From Sulfurovaceae bacterium (lineage in GTDB: Bacteria > Campylobacterota > Campylobacteria > Campylobacterales > Sulfurovaceae): 8,142 nt of DNA. Position 1 is the stretch's first letter; each line of letters starts with the position of its first letter. This document shows positions 1-6,521 of this stretch, piece by piece. Made by a program: the position numbers and the translations under genes. Below the pieces are notes generated by a model that worked only from the letters and a program-made list of their open reading frames with translations, did no database searches and was not told the origin of the DNA. The stretch is from positions 1 to 8,142 of the forward strand of contig JAOZOG010000090.1 in assembly GCA_029933395.1 (NCBI GenBank). The letters run 5' to 3'.

Positions 1-1622
1 TCTACCAATTCACTCTCATCGTTCTGTAGAGAGGATTGAACCTTCTTGAGAATCTCATCCATACCTGAGGCGGCAGTACTTTTGATTCCGTAAGCGGCTG
101 CGATCGCTTTGAAGTCTGGTGCACTGTAATCCTTCTCGGTTCCGACATAGTTCTCTTCGTTGTACTGCTCCTGCTGCATTCTCACCATTCCCAGACTGGC
201 ATTGTTGAAGACGAAGATTTTGACAGGCAGGTTTCTTCGCTTGATGACTTCCAGCTCCTGAATATTCATCTGGAATCCGCCGTCGCCTACGATGACGATC
301 GATCGCTTTCCGGCCCCCAGCGTCGCACCGATGGCAGCAGGCAGGGCGAAGCCCATCGCTCCCATCCCGCCGGAGAAGAGGATGCGCTGCTCTCCTCTGG
401 TCTCGAGTGACTGCGCCGTCCACATCTGATGTTGCCCGACATCGACAGTGACGATATCATCCTCTTTCATATTTTTGGAAATTTCGGAGATGATTTTGTT
501 GGGCAGGATCTCCTCCTGGTCGATGCTGTGGATGGAAGAGAATTTTGCTTTGTATGCCAGGACACGCTTGTGCCATGGTTCGATAGCGCAATGTATTTCC
601 CGAGTGTTCAGTTTCTCCAGGGCACGTTTGATATCGGAGCGGATGAGCAGGTCGGCATCGACTTTGGTGCCCAGTTCGTGTGGATCGATATCGATCTGGA
701 TGATCTTCGCCCCCCTGGCAAATGTCTGAGGATTTCCGATCTGTCTGCCGTCCAGTCTGGACCCCAGTACCAGAAGCAGGTCTGCATTGGCGAGTGTCAG
801 GTTGCCGTAGCGGTTGCCGTAGCCACCGATGAAGCCCATATTGTAGGGATACTCCTCTCTGGCGAGATCTTTTCCCATCAGGGAGTGGACGACAGGGATG
901 CCGGTGCGCTCCAGCAGTTTGTAGAGTTCCGCTTCGGCACCGGATACCCTGACGCCACCACCTGCCAGTATTACCGGCCTCTGGGCTTCGCTGATCATTT
1001 TGGCTGCCTGGTCTATTTCACTCTCGATATCGAGCGTATCGATCGCGAGCAGCTCTTTGTATTCGTCACTGTCAAAAAAAGATTTCTCCTCCTGCGGTTC
1101 GAACGATTGAAACTGAAGGTTGGAGGGGATATCGATCAATACGGGTCCCTTGCGCCCTTCCTGTGTAATAAAGTAGGCTTTTTCCATCTCGTATCTGAGA
1201 TTTTTCAAGTCGTCGATCATCACGGCATATTTGGTGACCGGCTTGACAATGCTGACGATATCAGTCTCCTGGAAACCGATCTGACGTGCCGGATTGTCAT
1301 ATTTGTACTCTCTGGTACTGACCTGACCGGTGATAAAAAGAGAGGGAACAGAGTCAAAAAAGCAGCTCCCGATCGGTGTAAGAAGATTGGTCGCTCCGGG
1401 GCCGCTTGTCGCAACGGCTACTCCTGTCTTGCCTGTCACTCTGGCATAGGCCTCAGCAGCGAATCCCGCACTCTGTTCGTGGATCGTATTGACGATCTCG
1501 ATTCCTTCGATCTTGTCCAGTGAGTCATAGATATGCGCGACGGCACCGCCGACATAGCCAAACACTTTATCGACCTCTTTCTCTTTGAGATAGTTAATTA
1601 TGAAATCCGATACTTTTACCAT
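1..1622 (-). CDS. Acetolactate synthase-like thiamine-diphosphate enzyme, 3' end cut by window edge
   Basis: The open frame runs off the window after about 540 codons, so only a short C-terminal piece is missing (family size about 550-590). Seen: an N-terminal Pyr domain with GYVGGA near residue 23 and the catalytic Glu49 in HEQ; the SGPGATN loop near residue 70; a central domain; and a C-terminal PP domain with the ThDP/Mg motif running from GDG at 446-448 to NN at 473-474. The family joins pyruvate to a second 2-oxoacid, giving acetolactate or acetohydroxybutyrate for branched-chain amino acids. The stretch after the SGPGATN loop reads RQTGFQETDIVSIV, where classical IlvB/IlvI has a shorter GYDAFQE-type segment. 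From memory, this form is common in ALS-like enzymes of surface-polysaccharide loci, so a role outside valine synthesis is possible. No ilvH regulatory subunit is visible, though it would lie outside the window. Start at 1622 is chosen because GAGGA (1631-1635) sits 8 nt upstream; an in-frame ATG at 1637 overlaps that site. Confidence 0.88.
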   Translation of the reverse strand, partial: MVKVSDFIINYLKEKEVDKVFGYVGGAVAHIYDSLDKIEGIEIVNTIHEQSAGFAAEAYARVTGKTGVAVATSGPGATNLLTPIGSCFFDSVPSLFITGQVSTREYKYDNPARQIGFQETDIVSIVKPVTKYAVMIDDLKNLRYEMEKAYFITQEGRKGPVLIDIPSNLQFQSFEPQEEKSFFDSDEYKELLAIDTLDIESEIDQAAKMISEAQRPVILAGGGVRVSGAEAELYKLLERTGIPVVHSLMGKDLAREEYPYNMGFIGGYGNRYGNLTLANADLLLVLGSRLDGRQIGNPQTFARGAKIIQIDIDPHELGTKVDADLLIRSDIKRALEKLNTREIHCAIEPWHKRVLAYKAKFSSIHSIDQEEILPNKIISEISKNMKEDDIVTVDVGQHQMWTAQSLETRGEQRILFSGGMGAMGFALPAAIGATLGAGKRSIVIVGDGGFQMNIQELEVIKRRNLPVKIFVFNNASLGMVRMQQEQYNEENYVGTEKDYSAPDFKAIAAAYGIKSTAASGMDEILKKVQSSLQNDESELV

Positions 1623-1650
1623 TGGTCTATTCCTCATTTTTTGTTGACCG

Positions 1651-1656
1651 ATTATA
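1651..1656 (-). promoter_or_regulatory. -10 box of the acetolactate synthase-like gene
   Basis: A perfect TATAAT on the minus strand lies about 29 nt before the start codon, which predicts a short leader carrying the GAGGA ribosome site at 1631-1635. No good -35 hexamer is seen at 16-18 bp, which is usual for sigma-70 promoters in Campylobacterota. TCGGTC occurs on both sides (minus strand, 1646-1651 and 1674-1679), a possible but unproven operator pair. Confidence 0.5.
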
Positions 1657-1753
1657 GTCTATTCTTACTTTTGGACCGATATAGGATTTGATGGTTGACT
1701 GTGTATGATGGTTCAATTCCCTTGTCGTAGTAAATAAAAAATTTTAACGTCAG

Positions 1754-1786
1754 GTTAATTATTTATTAATTAATATGATATATAAT
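1754..1786 (+). promoter_or_regulatory. Promoter and candidate operator of the first diheme peroxidase gene
   Basis: TATAAT at 1781-1786 is the likely -10. The 25 bp before it (1754-1778) match the block at 3612-3636 before the paralog with only three differences, and the distance to the -10 is the same. Inside lies a perfect inverted repeat TTAAT-N5-ATTAA (1755-1769), placed where the -35 region would be, so a regulator could act there. The layout recalls Crp/Fnr-type sites such as TTAAC-N4-GTTAA, but the 5-nt spacer differs and the AT richness makes chance symmetry possible. AAAGG at 1807-1811 is the ribosome site, 6 nt before the ATG. Confidence 0.55.
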
Positions 1787-1817
1787 TCTAACCAATTATA
1801 AATCATAAAGGTAAGAT

Positions 1818-3368
1818 ATGAGAAAAATAAGTTTCAGTTCGGCTTTGCTTGCACTTCTGTTGTTTGCGGGGTGTGATACAGATGGAAGCAATTCAAATTC
1901 AAATTCCAACGACAGCGGCAACGGCAATTCGCCTTCGGCGCTGGATGGGCAGCTACGCAGCCTTATTCAACGAAATGGTTTGACGGGAAATCCTGCAGCA
2001 GGACGTGCCATTCCTTCGATGGGCGACCCCAAAGCACAACTGGGAATGAAACTTTTTTTTACAAAAGACTTGAGTCTGCCCGGTGATACTGCCTGTGTGA
2101 CTTGTCATCATCCTCTGCTCGGAGGGGGTGACGGTGTGCAGATCGCTGTCGGGACAGGTGCGGTAAATACCGATATCTTTGGGTACGGCAGAGTATTGGA
2201 TCCGGCAAAATATGCTCCCTACTATGAGATAGGTGGAGGGCCGTCGCAGAGCGTCAATTCTCCTACGACCTACAATGCCGCTCTTCAGGATCGATTCATG
2301 GCTTGGCATGGAATCATCGAGGCGGCACAGCCCTGGGCAGGGCCCAATGGTACAGTGGGCGGTATCTATGACCCTGATTCGCAGTATGCGGCAGACGGCA
2401 GCACCAGGATTGTGGATCCATTTGCCGGTGCGGATATTCCTGCTGCACAGTCACGGTTTCCTGTGCAGAATCCTATCGAAATGGCAGGGCATGACCCCAG
2501 GACAATCGATCTGTCAAGTTTCCAGAAGCGTCAGATATTGCTTGACCGCCTGACCGGCACAGGCACTTCGGGTGAGCTGGGCACATCCTATCTGAGTCCT
2601 CAGCAGCGTGCTGCCTGGAAAAATGCATTTGACAGTGCCGGTGTCGCAATCACCGATGCAGCAATCTACAACATGATCTCCTACTACGAGCAGACACAGC
2701 TCTTCATAGAAAACCCATGGAAACAGTACGTGCAGGGTAATCAAGGTGCTATCAGCGAACAGGCAAAGCAGGGTGCGATACTCTTCTATAGCAGCTATGA
2801 AGAGGGTGGTGCCAACTGTGTGCAGTGCCACAAAGGTGATTTTTTTACAGATAATGACCTTCATGTGATGGCGGTTCCTCAGATCGGTTTGGGTACCCAG
2901 CCGGATGGAGATGCATACGGTCGTGAAGAGATCACCCATCTGCGCAGTGACAGATACAAGTGGCGAACAATGTCTCTGCTCAATATCTCCAAAACAGGCC
3001 CCTGGGGTCATGACGGTGCATTTACTACACTGAAAGGGATGGTGCAGCATATGGTCAATCCTGCAACACCTTATGACAAAAGTAATATTGTACAGACCAA
3101 TATGCAGAATGTGAGCAGAATAGATGAGCAGCATGCCAGGGCATTGGCGCAGCTGGAAGCAAACCGTAACAGCGGCATCAGTCCTCATCGTGTCGCAGAT
3201 CTGAATGATGATCAGATCAACCAGCTTGTCGCATTTCTGGAAACATTGACCGATCCGCGTCTGAATAACGGTGCGTTTATGCAGCAGTGGATACCACCTC
3301 AAAATGCAGAGTCCAGAGTCCTGAATCTGCAGGTTGATGTCAATCTTCCCTCAGAGGCTACCCGCTGA
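1818..3368 (+). CDS. Diheme cytochrome c peroxidase/MauG-family lipoprotein, copy 1
   Basis: An exported lipoprotein: short basic N-terminus, hydrophobic segment and lipobox FAGC with Cys19. A Ser/Asn-rich linker follows (about 24-38), partly encoded by a degenerate AATTCA repeat at 1890-1907. Two c-heme motifs are present, CVTCH (93-97) and CVQCH (334-338), which identify the CCP/MauG family. CCP reduces H2O2 to water with electrons from cytochrome c. Aligned from memory to Pseudomonas CCP, Trp163, Gln211 and Glu221 match Trp94, Gln104 and Glu114 of the peroxidatic site. His398 (in GHDG) and Met412 match His261 and the Met275 axial ligand, with identical spacings (60 and 14 residues). The distal His71 position is Thr113. 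At 516 residues it is far longer than the usual 320-350 because of insertions around 114-146, 164-210 and 222-333. Periplasm-facing peroxidase activity is inferred; another diheme oxidation, as in MauG, is possible. Asp follows the lipid Cys, which in E. coli would favour the inner membrane. Confidence 0.88.
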   Translation: MRKISFSSALLALLLFAGCDTDGSNSNSNSNDSGNGNSPSALDGQLRSLIQRNGLTGNPAAGRAIPSMGDPKAQLGMKLFFTKDLSLPGDTACVTCHHPLLGGGDGVQIAVGTGAVNTDIFGYGRVLDPAKYAPYYEIGGGPSQSVNSPTTYNAALQDRFMAWHGIIEAAQPWAGPNGTVGGIYDPDSQYAADGSTRIVDPFAGADIPAAQSRFPVQNPIEMAGHDPRTIDLSSFQKRQILLDRLTGTGTSGELGTSYLSPQQRAAWKNAFDSAGVAITDAAIYNMISYYEQTQLFIENPWKQYVQGNQGAISEQAKQGAILFYSSYEEGGANCVQCHKGDFFTDNDLHVMAVPQIGLGTQPDGDAYGREEITHLRSDRYKWRTMSLLNISKTGPWGHDGAFTTLKGMVQHMVNPATPYDKSNIVQTNMQNVSRIDEQHARALAQLEANRNSGISPHRVADLNDDQINQLVAFLETLTDPRLNNGAFMQQWIPPQNAESRVLNLQVDVNLPSEATR

Positions 3369-3382
3369 CCAGAGGTAGACAT

Positions 3383-3416
3383 GAGAGCCGATCACGGTTC
3401 TCTCTATACTTTCTTT
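3383..3416 (+). terminator. Possible intrinsic terminator after copy 1
   Basis: Fifteen bases past the stop codon, GAGAGCC (3383-3389) pairs with GGTTCTC (3396-3402) around a 6-nt loop, with one G-U pair. An interrupted T-rich stretch follows (3403-3416). The stem is short and the T tract imperfect, so termination may be partial. Confidence 0.4.
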
Positions 3417-3423
3417 TACCATT

Positions 3424-3449
3424 TTCATATTGCCTTCTTGCAAAATGAA
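3424..3449. other. Hairpin in the spacer between the two peroxidase genes
   Basis: TTCATATTGC (3424-3433) pairs with GCAAAATGAA (3440-3449) around the loop CTTCTT, with one A-A mismatch in a 10-bp stem. No T tract follows on the plus strand. It could be an mRNA 3' stabiliser, part of a double terminator, or chance in AT-rich DNA. In the rest of the 306-bp spacer (3369-3674) only the second gene's promoter is recognisable; no ORF or RNA gene is supported. Confidence 0.3.
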
Positions 3450-3611
3450 CCCCTCGAAGAGCAAAAAATACCCCCAAATTAAATTGAGTTTAATAATCAC
3501 TTGTATTAACACGGTAAGTCATAAATATAAGAAATGGAATAATATCAGATAGTACAGATTTTTTGATGATAATGGTAAATTTTTTTAAATTTCAGTAGAA
3601 GATAAGCTTGC

Positions 3612-3644
3612 GTTAATCATCTATTAATAAATATGAACTATTAT
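3612..3644 (+). promoter_or_regulatory. Promoter and candidate operator of the second diheme peroxidase gene
   Basis: This is the counterpart of the block at 1754-1786. It has the same TTAAT-N5-ATTAA inverted repeat (3613-3627) and a -10-like TATTAT (3639-3644) at the same offset. The block ends 39 nt before the start codon, against 40 nt in copy 1. AAAGGA (3664-3669) is a clear ribosome site 5 nt before the ATG. Conservation of this block while flanking spacer DNA has diverged argues that it is functional and that both genes share a regulator. Confidence 0.55.
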
Positions 3645-3674
3645 TTTATCTAATCCAATCTATAAAGGAATCTT

Positions 3675-5234
3675 ATGAACAAATTGGCAGTTGGCTCCGT
3701 TTTGCTTTCGATTATGTTGCTGAGCGGTTGCGATACGAGTGGTAGTAATTCAAACTCGAACTCAAATGATAATGATAACAACAATGGTGGTTCGGCATCG
3801 GCTCTGGATGGACAGCTGCGTCAGCTGATACAGGGGCATGGCTTGACGGGTGATCCGTCTACCGGCCGTGCTATCCCCACGATGAACGATCCCAAGGCGC
3901 AGTTGGGAATGAAACTCTTTTTTACCAAAACGATGAGTTTGCCGGGTGATACCGCCTGTGTTAGCTGTCACCACCCTTTACTTGGCGGAGGTGACGGTGT
4001 ACAGATCGCAGTCGGTACCGGCGCAGTGGACACAAACCTCTTTGGATATGGTAGAGTACTGGATCCTGCAAAATATTCACACTACCATGAAGTGGGAGGA
4101 GGGCCGTCGCAGTCTGTAAACTCTCCCACAACGTATAATGCAGCCCTGCAGGACAGATTTATGGCGTGGAATGGTGTCATCGAAGCGGCACAGCCATGGG
4201 CAGGCAACAATGGCAGTGTTGGGGGATTGTATGATCCGGATTCTGCATATGCTGCGGACGGAACAACTCGAATCGTCGACCCCTATGCGGGCGCAAATAT
4301 TCCTGCTGCCCAGTCCCGCTTTCCGGTGCAGAATCCCCTGGAAATGGCCAATTACGATCCCAGAACGAATGATTTGAACAGTTTTGGAAAACGCAAACTG
4401 CTGCTTGACCGTTTTACGGGTACAGGTAACTCGGGTGATCTCGGCAGCAATTATCTGACACCTGAGCAGCGTGCAGCCTGGCAGCAGGCATTCGCCAGTG
4501 CCGGTGTCGCGATTACCGATGCCAATATCTATAACATGATCTCCTACTATGAGCAGACACAGCTTTTTGTCGAGAATCCATGGAAGGCCTATGTGCAGGG
4601 CAACAACAGTGCCATCAGCGAACAGGCCAAGCAGGGTGCGATCCTCTTCTATAGCAGCTATGAGCAGGGGGGAGCGAACTGTGCAGAGTGCCACAGCGGT
4701 GACTTCTTTATGGATAATGCTCTTCACGTAATGGCGGTACCGCAGATCGGTAATGGAACCCAGCCGGACGGAGACGCCTTTGGGCGCGAAGAGGTTACTC
4801 ATCTGCGCAGTGATCGATATAAGTTCCATACTATGTCACTGCTCAATATTGCAAAAACAGGCCCCTGGGGTCATGATGGCGCTTTCACGACATTGAGGGG
4901 TATTGTCCAGCATATGGTCAATCCTGCGACACCTTACGATAAGAGTAATGTGAAACAGACCAATATGCAAAATCTTGATAAAGTGGATGAGTTCCACGCC
5001 AGAGCTCTGGCACAGTTGGAAGCAAACAGAGCTAATGGCGTCAGTCCGCATCGTGTCGCAGAGCTCAGCAGTGAGCAGATCGATCAGATCGTTGCGTTCC
5101 TGGAGACGTTGACCGATCCGCGCCTGAACGACTACAACTTTATGCAGCAGTGGATCCCTCCTCGCAATGAAGAGTCCAGACTCCTGGATCTTCAGGTCGA
5201 TGTCAACCTGCCTCCTGAGGCAACACATCCATAG
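3675..5234 (+). CDS. Diheme cytochrome c peroxidase/MauG-family lipoprotein, copy 2
   Basis: Paralog of the preceding gene, 519 residues. It has a lipoprotein signal with a better lipobox (LSGC, Cys19), again followed by Asp, and an Asn/Ser/Asp-rich linker (about 23-39). The heme motifs are CVSCH (95-99) and CAECH (336-340). Active-site counterparts are Trp165, Gln213 and Glu223, and Met414 is the likely axial ligand of the C-terminal heme. Thr115 stands where the distal His of Pseudomonas CCP would be. Differences from copy 1 cluster near the hemes and exposed loops: CAECHSGDFFMD for CVQCHKGDFFTD, YKFHT for YKWRT, YSHYHEV for YAPYYEI, and AWNG for AWHG. These could tune redox potential, partner binding or substrate. 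It has its own promoter and ribosome site, so it need not be co-transcribed with copy 1. Peroxide reduction is the family expectation; neither substrate nor electron donor can be read from the sequence. Confidence 0.88.
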   Translation: MNKLAVGSVLLSIMLLSGCDTSGSNSNSNSNDNDNNNGGSASALDGQLRQLIQGHGLTGDPSTGRAIPTMNDPKAQLGMKLFFTKTMSLPGDTACVSCHHPLLGGGDGVQIAVGTGAVDTNLFGYGRVLDPAKYSHYHEVGGGPSQSVNSPTTYNAALQDRFMAWNGVIEAAQPWAGNNGSVGGLYDPDSAYAADGTTRIVDPYAGANIPAAQSRFPVQNPLEMANYDPRTNDLNSFGKRKLLLDRFTGTGNSGDLGSNYLTPEQRAAWQQAFASAGVAITDANIYNMISYYEQTQLFVENPWKAYVQGNNSAISEQAKQGAILFYSSYEQGGANCAECHSGDFFMDNALHVMAVPQIGNGTQPDGDAFGREEVTHLRSDRYKFHTMSLLNIAKTGPWGHDGAFTTLRGIVQHMVNPATPYDKSNVKQTNMQNLDKVDEFHARALAQLEANRANGVSPHRVAELSSEQIDQIVAFLETLTDPRLNDYNFMQQWIPPRNEESRLLDLQVDVNLPPEATHP

Positions 5235-5266
5235 TCTACAGCACTTAGCCTGACTATCTGACTCTA

Positions 5267-5291
5267 TTCTCTGCCCTGTGGGGGCAGGGAG
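5267..5291. other. GC-rich hairpin downstream of copy 2
   Basis: TTCTCTGCCC (5267-5276) pairs with GGGCAGGGAG (5282-5291) around a 5-nt loop: ten pairs, two of them G-U. It lies 32 nt after the stop codon and is the strongest hairpin seen in the window, but no T tract follows on either strand. It may stabilise the upstream mRNA or end transcription with other help. The rest of the 194-bp gap (5235-5428) shows no convincing promoter and no gene. Confidence 0.4.
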
Positions 5292-5428
5292 ATGAAACCA
5301 TCATCACCATTCCCTGAAATCACTATTTTAAAGAGAATAACAACCTGGGGCTTGTCGTGCCCGAATACATATCACAGGTATGCTCGATGACGGTGTAATC
5401 TATATCAATAATTACGAGGAACGAATCA

Positions 5429-6208
5429 ATGAAATATACAAAAGTGCTGGGATTTGCCATCGTCCTGATCGCATTGGTCAGTTGGGGGCGATATGCCGGA
5501 ACGCATATCCGATCCGACAAGTCCCCGGAGATAGAGAAGGCAGAAAGCATACCCGCTACAACGACATTTGTCCATATCAAGATCAAGACGCCTGCGCATG
5601 CGATGACCAATGATGGGAAAAGAGTTGTTTATGGTACTGTGGATGGCTTGCTGTATGCCATGGATCCCACTACAGGTGTCTCGAAGAGGCTGTATGATGT
5701 CGGACAAGGTGCCAAAATGTTGATTGGGGGCCTGTCTCATATAAGTGGCAACCGATACTATTACTCATCGATACGCGAGCATATCATCAGGCGCATCGAT
5801 CTTGATACAGGAAAGATAGAGGGGATGGCACATATCGATCTGGCGGATGGGTTGGATTTTTTCGATGGTAAAATCTACTCTATAACCCATGACCAAAATG
5901 ATACATTGACGGTTTATGACAAAGATGGAGAAAATCCCTATACACTTCCTACAGGCATCGACGATATGGTCGGTATAGCACATTCGGACAAGTATCTCTA
6001 TATTCTTTCCGAAGATTGCAATATCTACCAGACGGATGCCAGGACCGGCAAATCCCGTCTCGTAGTCAGAACCGATGACAATTTTGAAAGGAGGGATTCA
6101 TTCGGGGGTGCGGAGGCGATCGATATCTTTGGAAACCATATCTATCTCTCCAATGTGGACGATAGCAGTATCTGCCGCAGCGACCTGGATATTCGCTCCC
6201 TTGAATAA
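5429..6208 (+). CDS. Membrane-anchored periplasmic beta-propeller-like protein
   Basis: A 259-residue protein with Lys at 2 and 5 and a hydrophobic segment at about 6-18. No clear cleavage site is seen, so it reads as a signal anchor with the rest outside the cytoplasm. The body has at least five blade-like repeats ending in Tyr-x-x-Asp-x-x-T/D-G or similar: about 66-83 (VYGTVDGLLYAMDPTTG), 110-129 (ending RRIDLDTG), 148-168, 189-208 (ending TDARTG) and 237-254. This matches PQQ/NHL-type propellers, often scaffolds or ligand-binding modules. Five blades is few; the protein stops inside the last one, so it may be a small propeller, pair with another molecule, or be shortened. GAGGA (5416-5420), 8 nt before the ATG, supports the start. 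It follows the diheme peroxidase genes by 194 bp and is 43 bp before the next gene. No heme motif is present; Trp19, in the anchor region, is the only tryptophan. Function unknown. Confidence 0.75.
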   Translation: MKYTKVLGFAIVLIALVSWGRYAGTHIRSDKSPEIEKAESIPATTTFVHIKIKTPAHAMTNDGKRVVYGTVDGLLYAMDPTTGVSKRLYDVGQGAKMLIGGLSHISGNRYYYSSIREHIIRRIDLDTGKIEGMAHIDLADGLDFFDGKIYSITHDQNDTLTVYDKDGENPYTLPTGIDDMVGIAHSDKYLYILSEDCNIYQTDARTGKSRLVVRTDDNFERRDSFGGAEAIDIFGNHIYLSNVDDSSICRSDLDIRSLE

Positions 6209-6251
6209 AAGATAGAGTGCAATACGATATCTTCTGAGGGAGAAACCCGAA

Positions 6252-6521
6252 GTGAATGGTATCGACAAAAATGTTGTGATGCTGAGGTGGGTAAGCTTTT
6301 TACCATATGGCATCCGCGACGATCAATCCAATCCTGTTGCGGCGTCTTCTGCGCCAGGGTCGCGCTTCTTTGCTGGAGCAGGTGCTTTTGTTTCAGGGAT
6401 GATCCGGGAGTATTTCAGTATGCAGAGTGCACTGTTTTATGCGTTACTGGGTACCATATCGATGCAGTTGCTCTTGTTGGTAGTTAAAATAATACAAAAA
6501 CCTGATAAAGGAGACCGATAG
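6252..6521 (+). CDS. Small membrane protein, GTG start, coupled to the patatin gene
   Basis: An 89-residue protein I do not recognise. The GTG start at 6252 is chosen because GAGGGAG (6236-6242) lies 9 nt upstream and no ATG in this frame is better placed. After a short polar start come FLPYGIRDD (16-24), a weakly hydrophobic Ala/Gly/Ser-rich stretch (about 29-50), and one strong membrane segment (about 59-81) followed by a Lys-rich tail. Its stop codon (6519-6521) touches the next ATG directly, and the patatin's ribosome site (AAGGAG) lies within its last codons, so translational coupling is likely. It may bring the patatin to the membrane, but that is inference. Coding status rests on the ribosome site, the tight fit between neighbours, and the membrane segment. 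Confidence 0.6.
   Translation: MNGIDKNVVMLRWVSFLPYGIRDDQSNPVAASSAPGSRFFAGAGAFVSGMIREYFSMQSALFYALLGTISMQLLLLVVKIIQKPDKGDR

Larger units (their letters stand above)
1754..5234 (+). repeat. Tandem duplication of promoter plus diheme peroxidase gene
   Basis: Two direct copies are present, 1754-3368 and 3612-5234. The proteins align end to end with roughly four in five residues identical by eye; the only early length difference is two residues in the Asn/Ser-rich linker. The DNA has many synonymous changes, so the duplication is old and both proteins are under purifying selection. Some tracts are nearly identical, for example 2751-2800 against 4614-4663 (48 of 50 bases). The region between the first stop codon and the second promoter block has no visible equivalent elsewhere in the window. 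Confidence 0.85.

Noticed and set aside
429..1523. Long plus-strand open frame of 364 codons opposite the acetolactate synthase-like gene
   Set aside because: It is the antisense shadow of a gene with clear family motifs. Its translation shows no recognisable domain and no good ribosome site was seen.
1890..1907. AATTCA hexamer repeat as a phase-variation tract
   Set aside because: The unit is six bases (in-frame) and degenerate, so slippage would only change linker length by two residues.
5316..5399. 24-codon frame reading HYFKENNNLGLVVPEYISQV, possible remnant of a decayed gene
   Set aside because: It has no start codon, is bounded by a stop on both sides, and is too short to tell from chance.
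5341..5613. Open frame in the propeller leader (ATG at 5380) with a protein-like start
   Set aside because: It overlaps the propeller gene in another frame, has no ribosome site, and becomes low-quality sequence after the overlap begins. The propeller start has a clear GAGGA site.
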